Positions 33,360-42,659 of a stretch of 64,000 nt of DNA are shown here, piece after piece. The stretch is from the NCBI GenBank assembly GCA_002753135.1, contig PDZV01000007.1, forward strand, positions 46,545 to 110,544, written 5' to 3'. Origin of the DNA: Magnetococcales bacterium WMHbinv6 (GTDB lineage: Bacteria; Pseudomonadota; Magnetococcia; Magnetococcales; Magnetaquicoccaceae). The translations under genes were made by a program, and so were the position numbers. Under the pieces are notes generated by a model. The model saw only the letters and a program-made list of their open reading frames with translations, was not told the origin of the DNA and made no database searches. Every line of letters starts with the position of its first letter. Position 1 is the first letter of the stretch.

Positions 33360-34394
33360 ATGAAACATACGCAGGAAGAGATTGAAAAAAAACGGAAAAT
33401 AGCAGAAGATTATGATTTGCACAGCCAAAAACAGCATGATCTGGGACAACTGCATGAGGCTTTATTGGCCAGTCAAAAAGCAGTCGCCATTTGGCGCGAC
33501 TTGGACATCGCTCAACCGAAAAATGATCAAATCCAGCCTGAATTGGCCGAATCGCTGAATAAACTGGCCATTCGCCTGGGCAAACTTGGCCAGCACAAAG
33601 AGGCCCATGCAGCAGCACAAGAGGCAGCGGAGTTGTTCCGCAAACTGAGCGAGAACAAAACCCAACCGAATAAGTTCAGGCCACAGATGGCAAAAACACT
33701 TAACAATCTGGGCATCTGCATGGACAAGCTCAATCTCAAAGACGCCGCACTGCAGACCGCTCAAGAAGCGGTGGCTCTGTATCGTGACTTGGCAATAAAT
33801 AATGTGAATAATGCGAGTGAACAGGACTTGTTCGGCCTCGCCCGCGCTTTGAGCAATCTTGCCATTCGCTTACGCCAATCGAACCAACCCGAAGAAGCAA
33901 TGAAAAGGGATGAAGAGTCCCTGGAGATCATGCGTGAACTGGCCCACAAACGACGGGATACCTACCAACAGCCTCTTGCCTACTCGCTGCATAACATGGG
34001 TCGAGGCCATAAGCATTTGAAAAAATATCAGCAGGCGTTGATAGTGACCGAGCAGGCTGTAGCCATTCGCCGTGAACTGTTCAACAAACATCCTGAAGAG
34101 CATCGGGCTGATCTGGCCAGATCTCTGGAGTCTAATGCAGAAATTCTCTCTCTTCTGGATAGAAGGGAGGAGGCGAAACCATTGGCTGCAGAGGCAATGA
34201 AACTTCTTGATTTTGCGCTGCAACATAATCCAGTCGGTTTGCACACGCAAATGAAGGAGACAATAGAAACCTGCACATTATCCTGGCGAGGAACGGAACT
34301 TCCGGCAGAAGTTACTACAATCTATGATAAATTTATGGAAATGCACGAAAAAAACAAAAAAGGACAAAACACGCAACCGCCTCTAGAATCATAG
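33360..34394 (+). CDS. TPR-repeat protein, kinesin-light-chain type
   Basis: A 344-residue soluble protein composed of about six 42-50-residue TPRs of the TPR_12 type (for example AKTLNNLGICMDKLNLKDAA, with AAQEAAELFRKLSE and AVALYRDLAINN-type helices). No enzymatic domain, signal peptide or membrane segment is seen. The ATG follows gtagggagac. Its role is presumably protein-protein interaction; no partner gene is evident. The end is marked by a strong hairpin. Confidence 0.85.
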   Translation: MKHTQEEIEKKRKIAEDYDLHSQKQHDLGQLHEALLASQKAVAIWRDLDIAQPKNDQIQPELAESLNKLAIRLGKLGQHKEAHAAAQEAAELFRKLSENKTQPNKFRPQMAKTLNNLGICMDKLNLKDAALQTAQEAVALYRDLAINNVNNASEQDLFGLARALSNLAIRLRQSNQPEEAMKRDEESLEIMRELAHKRRDTYQQPLAYSLHNMGRGHKHLKKYQQALIVTEQAVAIRRELFNKHPEEHRADLARSLESNAEILSLLDRREEAKPLAAEAMKLLDFALQHNPVGLHTQMKETIETCTLSWRGTELPAEVTTIYDKFMEMHEKNKKGQNTQPPLES

Positions 34395-34410
34395 TTTTGC
34401 ACCTGAACCC

Positions 34411-34439
34411 GAGCAGGGAGGGGTGCCCCCTCCCTGCTC
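34411..34439. terminator. Bidirectional hairpin between convergent genes
   Basis: A perfect 13-bp stem (GAGCAGGGAGGGG with CCCCTCCCTGCTC) has a 3-base loop. It lies between the convergent TPR gene and panD. No T-run follows on either side, but stem strength and position fit a shared transcription stop. Confidence 0.65.
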
Positions 34440-34463
34440 CATGCAGTCATCTATTCCATCCAC

Positions 34464-34850
34464 TCAATGCGACGGATCGGCGATCTCTCGGCCTACGTTC
34501 TTGATCTGATTGCCATTCTCGCCATCCACATAGACCAGATAGGGCTGAAACTGATCTGCCTCCTGCTCGCTCATCTGGGCAAAAGCGGCGATAATGACAA
34601 TGTCCCCTGGTGTCGCTTTGTGCGCTGCCGAACCATTGACCGAAATCATGCCGCTGCCACGTTTGCCACGAATGGCATAGGTGGTCAACCGTTCGCCATT
34701 GGTCACATTCCAGATGTGAATCTGCTCAAACTCACGCAAACGGGCCGCCTCCAACAAATTTTCGTCAATCGCACACGAACCTTCATAATCCACATGCGTC
34801 TCCGTCACCGCCGCCCGATGAATTTTGCATTTCAATAACGTCAAGTCCAT
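34464..34850 (-). CDS. panD: Aspartate 1-decarboxylase
   Basis: Makes beta-alanine for pantothenate. The 128-residue proenzyme cleaves itself at Gly-Ser to form a pyruvoyl group; the site is seen in YEGSCAID at about residues 24-25. Other family marks are [11 protein letters not shown] at the start, [17 protein letters not shown] and [16 protein letters not shown]. The length is normal. It is the last gene of a minus-strand unit and lies 37 bp after panC. Confidence 0.95.
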   Translation of the reverse strand: MDLTLLKCKIHRAAVTETHVDYEGSCAIDENLLEAARLREFEQIHIWNVTNGERLTTYAIRGKRGSGMISVNGSAAHKATPGDIVIIAAFAQMSEQEADQFQPYLVYVDGENGNQIKNVGREIADPSH

Positions 34851-34887
34851 ACCTCATTCCTTCCTTAAGCGTGTCACCCCTGCTGCT

Positions 34888-35730
34888 TCAAGCCAAAATA
34901 CGATTATCAATCAAGCGCGTCGTACCGACACGTACCGCCAGTAACATCACCGGATCCTGATCCCCGATCACACCTTCCGGCAACGCCGCCAAGGTTGCGG
35001 CGTCCCGGACCGCCACATAATCCACCTGCTCTATGCCATGCCGTGCCAACACCGCTTGCGCCACGGCTTGCAGAACCTCAACCCGACGCTCTCCGGCCCG
35101 GCGTGCCTGTTGGGCGGCGGCCAGCGCCTGCGCAACCCCAACCGCCCGCGCCCGCTCCTCCGGGGCCAAATAACGGTTACGACTCGACATGGCCAAACCA
35201 TCCGCCTCGCGCACCGTCTCCACCCCCAGCACCTGCACCGGCAAAGCCAAATCGGCCACCATCTGCCGCAACAAAATGAGCTGTTGATAATCCTTGCACC
35301 CCAAATAGAGCCGATCAGGGCGGACCAGGTTCAACAAAATCGTCACCACCGTCGCCACACCCTGAAAATGGGTGGGTCGAAACCGACCACACAAATCGCT
35401 TCCCAACGGCTCCACCTGTACCCGGGTCTGCCCGGAACCGTGGTACATCTCCGCCACCGAGGGGACAAAGACCGCATCACAGCCCGCCTCCTGCAACAAC
35501 AGCCGATCCTGCTCCAAGGTGCGCGGATAGCGGGCAAAATCTTCGTTGGGAGCAAACTGCGTCGGATTGACGAAAATCGAGGCAATAACCCGCCCCGGAC
35601 TCTCCCTCGCTGCCCGCAGCAAACGGAGATGTCCCTCGTGCAACGCCCCCATGGTCGGAACAAAGGCCAGTTGACCCTGCACCTGCCGACGCCACCGCTG
35701 CAACATGGCGCGATCCGTTAACCACTCCAT
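34888..35730 (-). CDS. panC: Pantothenate synthetase
   Basis: Condenses pantoate with beta-alanine using ATP. The 280-residue protein shows VPTMGALHEGHL with the HxGH nucleotide motif, SIFVNPTQFAPNEDF, YLGCKDYQQL, and the KMSKS-like SSRNRYL. The ATG at 35730 is chosen because aggagg lies 8 bp upstream; the frame is open 12 codons further. It sits between panB and panD. Confidence 0.95.
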   Translation of the reverse strand: MEWLTDRAMLQRWRRQVQGQLAFVPTMGALHEGHLRLLRAARESPGRVIASIFVNPTQFAPNEDFARYPRTLEQDRLLLQEAGCDAVFVPSVAEMYHGSGQTRVQVEPLGSDLCGRFRPTHFQGVATVVTILLNLVRPDRLYLGCKDYQQLILLRQMVADLALPVQVLGVETVREADGLAMSSRNRYLAPEERARAVGVAQALAAAQQARRAGERRVEVLQAVAQAVLARHGIEQVDYVAVRDAATLAALPEGVIGDQDPVMLLAVRVGTTRLIDNRILA

Positions 35731-35790
35731 TGTTTCATCCTCCTCCGCGCCGACCCCAACGAGCAACCCAGAAAAAATATCGCCTGCAGG

Positions 35791-36630
35791 CTACCCGGCA
35801 AAGGTGTGTTCCTCTCCCGGAAAAAGACCCGAGCGCACCTCCTGCACATAGGCGTTGAAAGCCCCCAACACCATATCCTGCGGCAAATAACGCTTGGCAA
35901 AACGGGGCACCACCTCATCATAAAGAGCAAGCAGATCGTGCATCACCAACACCTGCCCGTCACACGCAACACCAGCACCAATGCCAATGGTGGGAATGGT
36001 CAACTGCCCGGTAATCCGCTCGGCCAGAGTGGCCGGAATGCCCTCCAAAACCACGGCAAAAGCCCCGGCCTCCTGCACCGCCAAGGCATCGGCCAGAATC
36101 CGTTCCCCCTCCTCACCCCGGCCCTGCACCTTGAACCCCCCCAAACGATGCACCGCCTGTGGCGTCAAACCGACATGGCCCATCACCGGCACATCATGCT
36201 CGACCAGATAGCGGATGGTGCCAGAGATCCGCACCCCACCCTCGAGCTTGACTGCCTGACAGCCACTCTCTTTCAACACCCGCACCGCCGCATCCATCAC
36301 CGCCACCCCTCCACCATGGCAGGCACCAAACGGCAAATCACAGACCACCAATGCCCGCCGGGTACCGCGTACCACGGCTGTGGTATGATAAATCATCTGT
36401 TCCAGGGTCACCGGCAAGGTGGTCGCATGTCCCTGGATCACCATACCCAGTGAATCACCAACCAACAAAATATCCACCCCGGCCCGGTCCAACAGACGGG
36501 CAAAGGAAAAATCATACGCCGTGACGGAGACAATGCGTGTGTGTTCTCGCTTCATTCGTTGCAGAACCGGTACAGTCACCGGCACAACAACGGCAGGAGA
36601 ACCCGATGCGGTATTCACCTGGGTAGTCAA
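35791..36630 (-). CDS. panB: 3-methyl-2-oxobutanoate hydroxymethyltransferase
   Basis: Forms ketopantoate from alpha-ketoisovalerate and methylene-tetrahydrofolate. It shows VSVTAYDFSFARLLDRAGVD, LVGDSLGMVIQGH, KLEGG, MGHVGLTPQ, GIGAGVACDGQVLV and VVPRFAKRY. The proposed start is a TTG at 36630 (279 residues), which is uncertain; a GTG four codons later or the ATG of MKREHTR (residue 26) are alternatives, and no strong ribosome site decides. It lies between folK and panC in the minus-strand unit; the folate link is functional because the reaction needs a folate cofactor. Confidence 0.93.
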   Translation of the reverse strand: MTTQVNTASGSPAVVVPVTVPVLQRMKREHTRIVSVTAYDFSFARLLDRAGVDILLVGDSLGMVIQGHATTLPVTLEQMIYHTTAVVRGTRRALVVCDLPFGACHGGGVAVMDAAVRVLKESGCQAVKLEGGVRISGTIRYLVEHDVPVMGHVGLTPQAVHRLGGFKVQGRGEEGERILADALAVQEAGAFAVVLEGIPATLAERITGQLTIPTIGIGAGVACDGQVLVMHDLLALYDEVVPRFAKRYLPQDMVLGAFNAYVQEVRSGLFPGEEHTFAG

Positions 36631-36810
36631 AGAAAAACTCGTTATCCTGTGTTGTCCCGGTCGACACGATCATCGATCCAGGCAATTTTGGCTGTGGGAA
36701 AGAGAACCGGGCAGCTGGTGCCTCTGCATGGATCGCCAGGCAATCTTACAGACGCAACAACGCCCCTGAGATGATCCGGTCCCCGCTGTACCCGTACAGT
36801 CGCAGCCCGA

Positions 36811-37302
36811 TCACCCCAAGAACACCACCCGCGCCGTATCATCCACTTCCTTGAGCAGTGTGTCAACCGTTTTGCCGCACTGCGGATGCCGCCAATCGGC
36901 GGCAACCTCTGCCAAAGGGTGCAGAACAAAACGGCGACGATGCAGGCGTGGATGTGGCAACTGTAGAATACGATTATGAATAATGCGCTGACCATAAAAC
37001 AACAGATCCAGATCCAGGCGGCGGGGACCCCATCTTTTTTCCTGGCAACGCCGTCGACCGCTTGCTGCTTCCAAACGATGCAACAGGCGCAGAAGGGTCT
37101 GCGGTGGCAAACGGCTGCGCACGCCGATCACCCCGTTGATATACCAAGGCTGTCGCCCCGGACCAATCGGTTCGCTCCGATACCAGGATGAAAAAACAAG
37201 CGGTTTCAGGTGCGGATGCACCAACAGACGGGCAGACAAACGACGACAGGTTGCCAACGAAGAACCCCGATTACTGCCAACTCCTAACCAAACCATGGCC
37301 AT
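36811..37302 (-). CDS. folK: 2-amino-4-hydroxy-6-hydroxymethyldihydropteridine pyrophosphokinase
   Basis: Transfers pyrophosphate from ATP to the pterin in folate synthesis. The 163-residue product shows VWLGVGSNRG at the start, EPIGPGRQPWYINGVIGV, and the HPPK signature RWGPRRLDLDLLFYG, then LPHPRLHRRRFVLHPL. The ATG at 37302 or 37296 puts the first strand at the N-terminus as in the family; an upstream extension to 37356 would add non-conserved residues. It lies 19 bp after the VanY-like gene. Confidence 0.93.
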   Translation of the reverse strand: MAMVWLGVGSNRGSSLATCRRLSARLLVHPHLKPLVFSSWYRSEPIGPGRQPWYINGVIGVRSRLPPQTLLRLLHRLEAASGRRRCQEKRWGPRRLDLDLLFYGQRIIHNRILQLPHPRLHRRRFVLHPLAEVAADWRHPQCGKTVDTLLKEVDDTARVVFLG

Positions 37303-37321
37303 GGCTGGCAGCAAACCGGAA

Positions 37322-38254
37322 TCAGGAGACATCCACCTTGACGTGCCAAGGTTCAAAACGAACCCCGGTCAGATTGTCACGCGGATAACGAAGACTCAAC
37401 ACGCCCATGGCATGCAGTTGTTTGAAAACCTCAGATTCGATAAATCTTTCGGTAAAGTTGTGCTGACCATATCCGATTTGGCCGACATCAAAATCGCTGA
37501 TGCCATGGTACGAATAACCCGGAGGAGCCAACGAGCGAGAGGCTCGCGACAAGTTGCCGTTGCCTTCGTGAATTTTGCTTAAAAACAGCATGAACTGCTT
37601 GACCACACTGCGCACCCCGGAAGTCAGCACCAATTTGTTGCCGACCCGGCGCCGCAACAGGGTGTAGGTCTCCAACGGTTTGCCCCGATACAGATGGTTG
37701 CCGCTGTTGGGCACCTTGACCACCTCGCGGCGATCAATCTGATCGGTCAGATTTTTCATCGGCTTTTCACCAAAAAAACCGTACAGCAAGGCCCGCTCAT
37801 AAAAAATTTGCTCCAGAAAATCCAACTCCTCGACCGTAAACGGCCCCACATCGGTGCGCGTTTGCGCAACATGGACCGCTTCGTCGAAGCTCAACAGATA
37901 AAAGTTGCCGAAACCGATCGTTTTTTGAATACGTTCCAGACGGGCCAATGAACTGCGCAACAAATCAAAGCGTTTGGCATCCAAAAACACGTCACCATCG
38001 TGCGTGGCATTGAAAGCCCGCAAGCGATGCAGATAATTTTCCAGATCTTTACCACGCAGTCGGGGCGGCAGATCCGGCAACGGCAAAACCCTGCCGTCCG
38101 GTCCGTTCCACATTGCCGACTCTCCGCTCTCCAGCAGCGCATTTTGCACCTCATCGGCCTGTTCCGGGGAAGAACGTGTCATCCCCAACAGGCTCGCCGG
38201 AGACAGTGCGACTGCCACCCCGGCCAGAGAACGTATAAACTCACGTCTTTTCAT
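37322..38254 (-). CDS. Exported VanY/M15-type D-Ala-D-Ala carboxypeptidase
   Basis: A 310-residue exported protein whose start (MKRREFIRSLAGVAVALSP) has a twin-arginine motif and hydrophobic core, suggesting Tat export. The C-terminal domain (about 200-310) is of the M15B type: LTSGVRSVVKQ, the first metal cluster SYHGISDFD (H250, D256) and the final EPWH (H304). The His-to-Asp spacing is one residue shorter than in the canonical SxHxxGxAxD. The ATG at 38254 is chosen over the longer frame because it begins the Tat signal. It likely trims peptidoglycan peptides. It is divergent from another peptidase gene at 38496. Confidence 0.82.
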   Translation of the reverse strand: MKRREFIRSLAGVAVALSPASLLGMTRSSPEQADEVQNALLESGESAMWNGPDGRVLPLPDLPPRLRGKDLENYLHRLRAFNATHDGDVFLDAKRFDLLRSSLARLERIQKTIGFGNFYLLSFDEAVHVAQTRTDVGPFTVEELDFLEQIFYERALLYGFFGEKPMKNLTDQIDRREVVKVPNSGNHLYRGKPLETYTLLRRRVGNKLVLTSGVRSVVKQFMLFLSKIHEGNGNLSRASRSLAPPGYSYHGISDFDVGQIGYGQHNFTERFIESEVFKQLHAMGVLSLRYPRDNLTGVRFEPWHVKVDVS

Positions 38255-38495
38255 ACTGTTACACCCATTTGCAATGCGAAAAGACCCACTTTGCATCCCA
38301 TCTGCCAGCCTTGGTATCCACGCCATTGTATCGCCTTCGCGAATGAAGAATTGACGAACTTCCCCCAAGTGCAGTAAAAGCTAAGGTCGAGTTTAACACA
38401 ATCGGAAAAAATAGCCAACGCCATTCCTTACCATAACACGGGGGCAAAGTGCTTTTTTTACCGTTAATGCGATTAACCCAATTTAATCAATACTC

Positions 38496-40064
38496 ATGCC
38501 AATATTTGCTCATTGGGTCCATACGCCGCAAAGCGGCGCCATTCGCTCCTTTGCCGTGCGCAAAGGATGGGGGCTGCTCTGTGCCCTTTTGTCCATATTT
38601 GCGCCACCTGTTTTCTCTGCCGATCCTCCCCTCTCTTTTCAGGATGAGGTACAGGAACTGGTCAAAGAGGCTGCCAGTCAGTCGACCATCGTGCCGGAAA
38701 GCGCCAAAATTGGCGAGGGCAAGCGTTCCACCTTCACAGTCCGGGAAACCTGTCTCAAGATTGGTGCCAAACTGAGCAGCATTCGTGTTGATGAATGCCA
38801 AAGCAGCAATCTGCAACCTTCCGGCAAATTTTCTGTAGAGGGGTATCCGATCCTGTTGCGTGATGTGCCTGCCTCGGCAGTGCTAACCCCCGATAAACAC
38901 AATCCGAAACCTCCTGCCAGGCTGCCCCAGGCTCGAGTACTGTTGATTGGCGGCGTGCATGGTGATGAATACTCATCGATCAGTATTGTATTTAAATGGA
39001 TGAAATTTCTGGAAAAAAACAACGCTTCGCTCTTCCACTGGCATATTGTGCCGTTGGTCAATCCGGATGGACTTTTGCGCAAGCAATCAACGCGCACAAA
39101 TGCTAACGGGGTGGATTTAAATCGTAATTTTCCCACCAGAGACTGGAAGGAGGACAGCGCCGACTATTGGGTTCGCCGCACCGGCAAAGATCCACGCCGC
39201 TTTCCCGGCAAATCGCCACTCAGTGAACCGGAGACCTCCTGGCTGTTCGATGAGATCAAACAGTTCCGGCCAAACGTCATTGTTTCGATACATGCCCCGT
39301 TTGGCCTTCTGGACTTTGACGGTCCACCCACCACACCACCGGAAAGGCTGGGCAACATCTATCTTTCCCTGCTCGGCACCTACCCCGGCTCCCTGGGGCG
39401 CTATGCCGTGGAAAGTCTGAAACTCCCGATCATCACCATCGAGTTGCCGCACGCTGGCATTATGCCCACCGGCAGCGAAATTGAAACCATCTGGTCGGAT
39501 CTGCTCGGTTGGATGCGCGGTCATGTCTTTGATCATGCCGCCTCGGAAACACCACCTGGCAGTGACAACAGCGGCAAAGCTGCCAACACTCCCGGCACAA
39601 CGCCGCCAGCCCCGGCGGTCGCAGCGGCAGCACCGCCGACGGCGGCAGCCGGCACAGCCGCGACAGCCGCAGCGGCGGCAACAGCGGCCAAAGCAACAGC
39701 GGTGAGTCCCGGCACCGCCGGTGCAACCGCGTCGCCAACAAACCAGACTGACAGCAAGGCGACAGCCACAACAAACCAGGCAACGGCTCCGGCTGCAGGT
39801 TCGCAGGCAACGGCTCCGGCTGCAGGTTCGCAGGCAACGGCTCCGACTGCAAGCCCACAACAGGCAACGACTCCGGCGGCAAGCCCGCAGGCAACGGTGC
39901 CAGCGACCGCTGCGGGCAACAAACCGGCCCGTGCCGACAAGGCCAAAGCCCAAAAGAGCAAAAAAGTTAAAAGCAAATCCAAACCGAAATCGGGCAAGAA
40001 CAAACGCAGCAGCAAAAGTGGCTCAACGGCTGCCCCGGCCACCAGCAAAGTGGGGTCGCCATGA
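38496..40064 (+). CDS. Exported M14-family zinc carboxypeptidase with Ala-rich and Lys-rich tail
   Basis: A 522-residue protein with a signal peptide ending near FSADPP (about residue 42). The M14 domain shows the zinc ligands H155 and E158 in GGVHGDEYSS and H266 in SIHAPF, substrate-binding NPDGLLRKQSTRTNANGVDL (NRNF follows), and the catalytic E316 in TIELPHAG. It resembles murein-peptide amidase (MpaA-like) more than digestive carboxypeptidases. From about 355 the chain is low complexity: Ala/Thr/Pro-rich with 9-residue repeats, then a very basic Lys/Ser end (KSKKVKSKSKPKSGKNKRSS), possibly for binding acidic cell-wall polymers. It overlaps dapC by 4 bp. Confidence 0.85.
   Translation: MPIFAHWVHTPQSGAIRSFAVRKGWGLLCALLSIFAPPVFSADPPLSFQDEVQELVKEAASQSTIVPESAKIGEGKRSTFTVRETCLKIGAKLSSIRVDECQSSNLQPSGKFSVEGYPILLRDVPASAVLTPDKHNPKPPARLPQARVLLIGGVHGDEYSSISIVFKWMKFLEKNNASLFHWHIVPLVNPDGLLRKQSTRTNANGVDLNRNFPTRDWKEDSADYWVRRTGKDPRRFPGKSPLSEPETSWLFDEIKQFRPNVIVSIHAPFGLLDFDGPPTTPPERLGNIYLSLLGTYPGSLGRYAVESLKLPIITIELPHAGIMPTGSEIETIWSDLLGWMRGHVFDHAASETPPGSDNSGKAANTPGTTPPAPAVAAAAPPTAAAGTAATAAAAATAAKATAVSPGTAGATASPTNQTDSKATATTNQATAPAAGSQATAPAAGSQATAPTASPQQATTPAASPQATVPATAAGNKPARADKAKAQKSKKVKSKSKPKSGKNKRSSKSGSTAAPATSKVGSP
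39777..39914 (+). repeat. 27-bp tandem repeats in the peptidase tail
   Basis: Five units encode QATAPAAGS-like segments. They begin at 39777, 39804, 39831 (30 bp), 39861 and 39888. The first two are identical in DNA; the others have drifted. They lie in the linker between the catalytic domain and the basic tail. Confidence 0.9.
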
Positions 40065-41311
40065 ATCCCCTGTTACGGCAACTCCATGCCTATCCCTTTG
40101 AAAAATTGGCCATCCTGCTGGAATCTGATCCGGAAGCACGGACAACGACTCGCGGCGACATGGCGGCCACTGCCGCTTTGGCACCGATCAACCTCTCCAT
40201 CGGCGAACCCAAACATCCGGTACCACCATTCATCCGGCAGAGCATGGCCGATGCCCTGGATGATATTGGCCTCTATCCGACCACACGCGGCGAACTGTTT
40301 TTGCGCCAGGCCATGGCAGCCTGGCTGGAAAAACGGTTTGCCTTGAAAGAGGCCAGCGTCGACCCGCAACGCCACATTCTGCCCGTTAACGGCACCCGCG
40401 AAGCCCTGTTTTCCATCGCCCAGGCAGTGCTTGATCACAACGGGCCAGAACGGCCTTATGTGCTGATGCCCAACCCCTTTTACCAAATTTATGAGGGGGC
40501 AACCCTGATGGCCGGAGGACAACCGGTCTATGTGCCCTGTTGTGCAGAAAACGGCTTCCTGCCCGATTATCAATCCATTCCACCAGCCATTCTGGAACGG
40601 ACAGCCCTGCTCTACCTCTGTTCACCCGGCAATCCGACCGGAGCGGTCTTTCCACTGGCCACCTTGCAGCACCTGATTGAACTGGCCATGCGTTATCGGT
40701 TTGTCTTGGCTGCAGACGAATGCTACTCGGAAATCTGGTACGACACCCCTCCGACCGGCTTGTTGCAGGCTGCCCAACAGATGGGTGTCGACCGCTTCGA
40801 TCACTGTCTGGTCTTTCATTCGCTCTCCAAGCGTTCCAACATGCCTGGTGCCCGCTCCGGGTTTGTTGCCGGAGATGCCACCGTGCTGGAAGAATATTTC
40901 CGTTTGCGCACCTACACCGGTTGCGCCACACCCCGCTTTATCCAACGGGCCGCGACCGTCGCCTGGCAGGATGAAACACATGTCATGGAAAATCGCGTCA
41001 TCTATCAACAAAAACTCGACGATGCCATCGCCATTCTCAGCCCGGTGCTGCCCGTGCAGCGACCCGATGCCGGCTTTTATCTGTGGCTGCGCGTGCCCGG
41101 CGGTGGTGAATCCTTTGCCCGCCACCTCTTTCACCGCTATCATGTGACCGTATTGCCGGGTGCCTATCTGGGGCGTCCCGATGTCAACGGTCATAATCCA
41201 GGTGCCGACTACGTCCGTATCGCCATGGTCGCCTCGCGCGAGGAGAATCGCCAGGCCATGCAGCGCATCGCGCAATGCGCCACCGAACTGCTCGCTCTTC
41301 AACCCGCATGA
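40061..41311 (+). CDS. dapC: Succinyldiaminopimelate transaminase
   Basis: A PLP aminotransferase of fold type I, making N-succinyl-LL-2,6-diaminopimelate in lysine and peptidoglycan precursor synthesis. It shows [45 protein letters not shown], and the PLP Lys in [16 protein letters not shown], a DapC-type active-site motif. The length (416) is normal. The start overlaps the stop of the M14 peptidase gene. dapD and dapE follow, completing the succinylase branch apart from dapF. Confidence 0.93.
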   Translation: MNPLLRQLHAYPFEKLAILLESDPEARTTTRGDMAATAALAPINLSIGEPKHPVPPFIRQSMADALDDIGLYPTTRGELFLRQAMAAWLEKRFALKEASVDPQRHILPVNGTREALFSIAQAVLDHNGPERPYVLMPNPFYQIYEGATLMAGGQPVYVPCCAENGFLPDYQSIPPAILERTALLYLCSPGNPTGAVFPLATLQHLIELAMRYRFVLAADECYSEIWYDTPPTGLLQAAQQMGVDRFDHCLVFHSLSKRSNMPGARSGFVAGDATVLEEYFRLRTYTGCATPRFIQRAATVAWQDETHVMENRVIYQQKLDDAIAILSPVLPVQRPDAGFYLWLRVPGGGESFARHLFHRYHVTVLPGAYLGRPDVNGHNPGADYVRIAMVASREENRQAMQRIAQCATELLALQPA

Positions 41312-41322
41312 AGGATTTCGTC

Positions 41323-42171
41323 ATGAAACAGTTGCAAGCCATCATCGAACAAGCCTGGGAAGCCCGCGACCAACTCTCCCCCCAAAGCAGCGCCCGCCTC
41401 CACAAAGCTGTCAACCGTGTCCTGGAAGGGTTGGATGACGGCAGCCTGCGCGTTGCCCAACCTGCCCCCGACCATCCCGACGCCGTGCATGGCTGGCTGG
41501 TGCAACAATGGATCAAAAAAGCGGTTCTGCTCTCTTTTCGTCTGCAGGAAAACCGGCGCATTGCCCAAGGAGATCTGGTCTGCTACGACAAGGTACCGCT
41601 CAAATTTACCTCCTGGAGCAAAAGACGTTTCCAGAAAGCGGGCATCCGCGTCGTACCGCCCGCCACCGCCCGCAAAGGGAGCTTTATCGCCCCTGGTGCG
41701 GTGTTGATGCCCTCCTTTGTCAATATCGGTGCCTATGTCGGTGAAGGAAGCATGATCGACACCTGGGCAACCGTCGGCTCCTGCGCCCAAATCGGCAAGC
41801 ATGTGCATATTTCCGGTGGTGCCGGCATCGGCGGGGTATTGGAGCCACTGCAGGCCAATCCGGTGATCATTGAAGACAACTGTTTCATCGGTGCCCGTGC
41901 CGAAGTGGCAGAAGGGGTGGTCGTCGGTACCGGTGCCGTCCTCTCGATGGGGGTCTATCTGGGACGCTCGACGCGCATCATCAACCGTGCCACGGGCGAA
42001 GTGCATATGGGCTATGTTCCCCCCTTTTCGGTGGTGGTGCCTGGCAGCCAACCCGGCAAACCGCTGCCCGATGGTTCACCCGGCCCGGGGCTCTACTGTG
42101 CCGTCATCGTCAAAACGGTTGACGAGCAGACCCGTGCCAAAACAGCCATTAACGAATTGTTGCGGGAGTAA
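41323..42171 (+). CDS. dapD: Tetrahydrodipicolinate N-succinyltransferase
   Basis: Succinylates tetrahydrodipicolinate. The 282-residue protein has a helical N-terminal domain and a left-handed beta-helix of hexapeptide repeats ([39 protein letters not shown]). The conserved [20 protein letters not shown] and [14 protein letters not shown] are diagnostic of DapD. The ATG at 41323 is preferred over 41308 because aagga lies 6 bp upstream. Confidence 0.95.
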   Translation: MKQLQAIIEQAWEARDQLSPQSSARLHKAVNRVLEGLDDGSLRVAQPAPDHPDAVHGWLVQQWIKKAVLLSFRLQENRRIAQGDLVCYDKVPLKFTSWSKRRFQKAGIRVVPPATARKGSFIAPGAVLMPSFVNIGAYVGEGSMIDTWATVGSCAQIGKHVHISGGAGIGGVLEPLQANPVIIEDNCFIGARAEVAEGVVVGTGAVLSMGVYLGRSTRIINRATGEVHMGYVPPFSVVVPGSQPGKPLPDGSPGPGLYCAVIVKTVDEQTRAKTAINELLRE

Positions 42172-42175
42172 ATTC

Positions 42176-42640
42176 ATGTCACGATGGTTTTTGCTTGCCT
42201 TGGCAGCACTGCTGCTGCCACCGCTCCCGGCTGCTGCCGAAATTATCGGCAGCGTCGACACCAATTTTCAACTGCTGGCCCGCGATGATGATATTGTCAT
42301 CGAAGCCTTCGACGATCCGAAGGTGGCGGGGGTAACCTGCCATTTGAGCCGTGCCCGCCGTGGCGGGGTCAAAGGAAGCCTGGGCCTGGCCGAAGATACT
42401 TCCGATGCCTCCATCGCCTGCCGCCAGATCGGCCCCATCCGCATGGATGAAAAGATGCAGGACAAAGAGGTGGTCTTCAGCCAAAAAACCAGCCTGCTGT
42501 TCAAAAAAATGCAGGTGGTGCGTTTTCTCGACAAAAAACGCAACGTGCTGGTCTATCTGGTCTACAGCGACAAACTGGTCGATGGCAGTCCGAAAAACAG
42601 CATCAGCAGCGTACCGATCATGCCTTGGGGCAAACCGTGA
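42176..42640 (+). CDS. CreA-family periplasmic protein
   Basis: A 154-residue exported protein with a signal peptide at 1-21 ([17 protein letters not shown]). It matches the CreA family of unknown function: [56 protein letters not shown] and VYLVYSDKL. Two cysteines in the mature part may form a disulfide. It is embedded in the dap operon between dapD and dapE, with a start 4 bp after the dapD stop. Confidence 0.88.
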   Translation: MSRWFLLALAALLLPPLPAAAEIIGSVDTNFQLLARDDDIVIEAFDDPKVAGVTCHLSRARRGGVKGSLGLAEDTSDASIACRQIGPIRMDEKMQDKEVVFSQKTSLLFKKMQVVRFLDKKRNVLVYLVYSDKLVDGSPKNSISSVPIMPWGKP

Positions 42641-42659
42641 GCCGGATCGGAATCGAGAC

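Noticed and set aside
33088..33618. 176-codon minus-strand frame, and the 89-codon plus-strand frame at 33116-33385
   Set aside because: The first runs into the TPR gene antisense, the second overlaps its start; neither has a ribosome site or family resemblance.
39117..39953. Cys/Arg-rich minus-strand frame opposite the M14 peptidase tail
   Set aside because: Reversed Ala-rich repeats (gca/gct codons) give Cys/Arg-rich translations; not a real Cys-rich protein.
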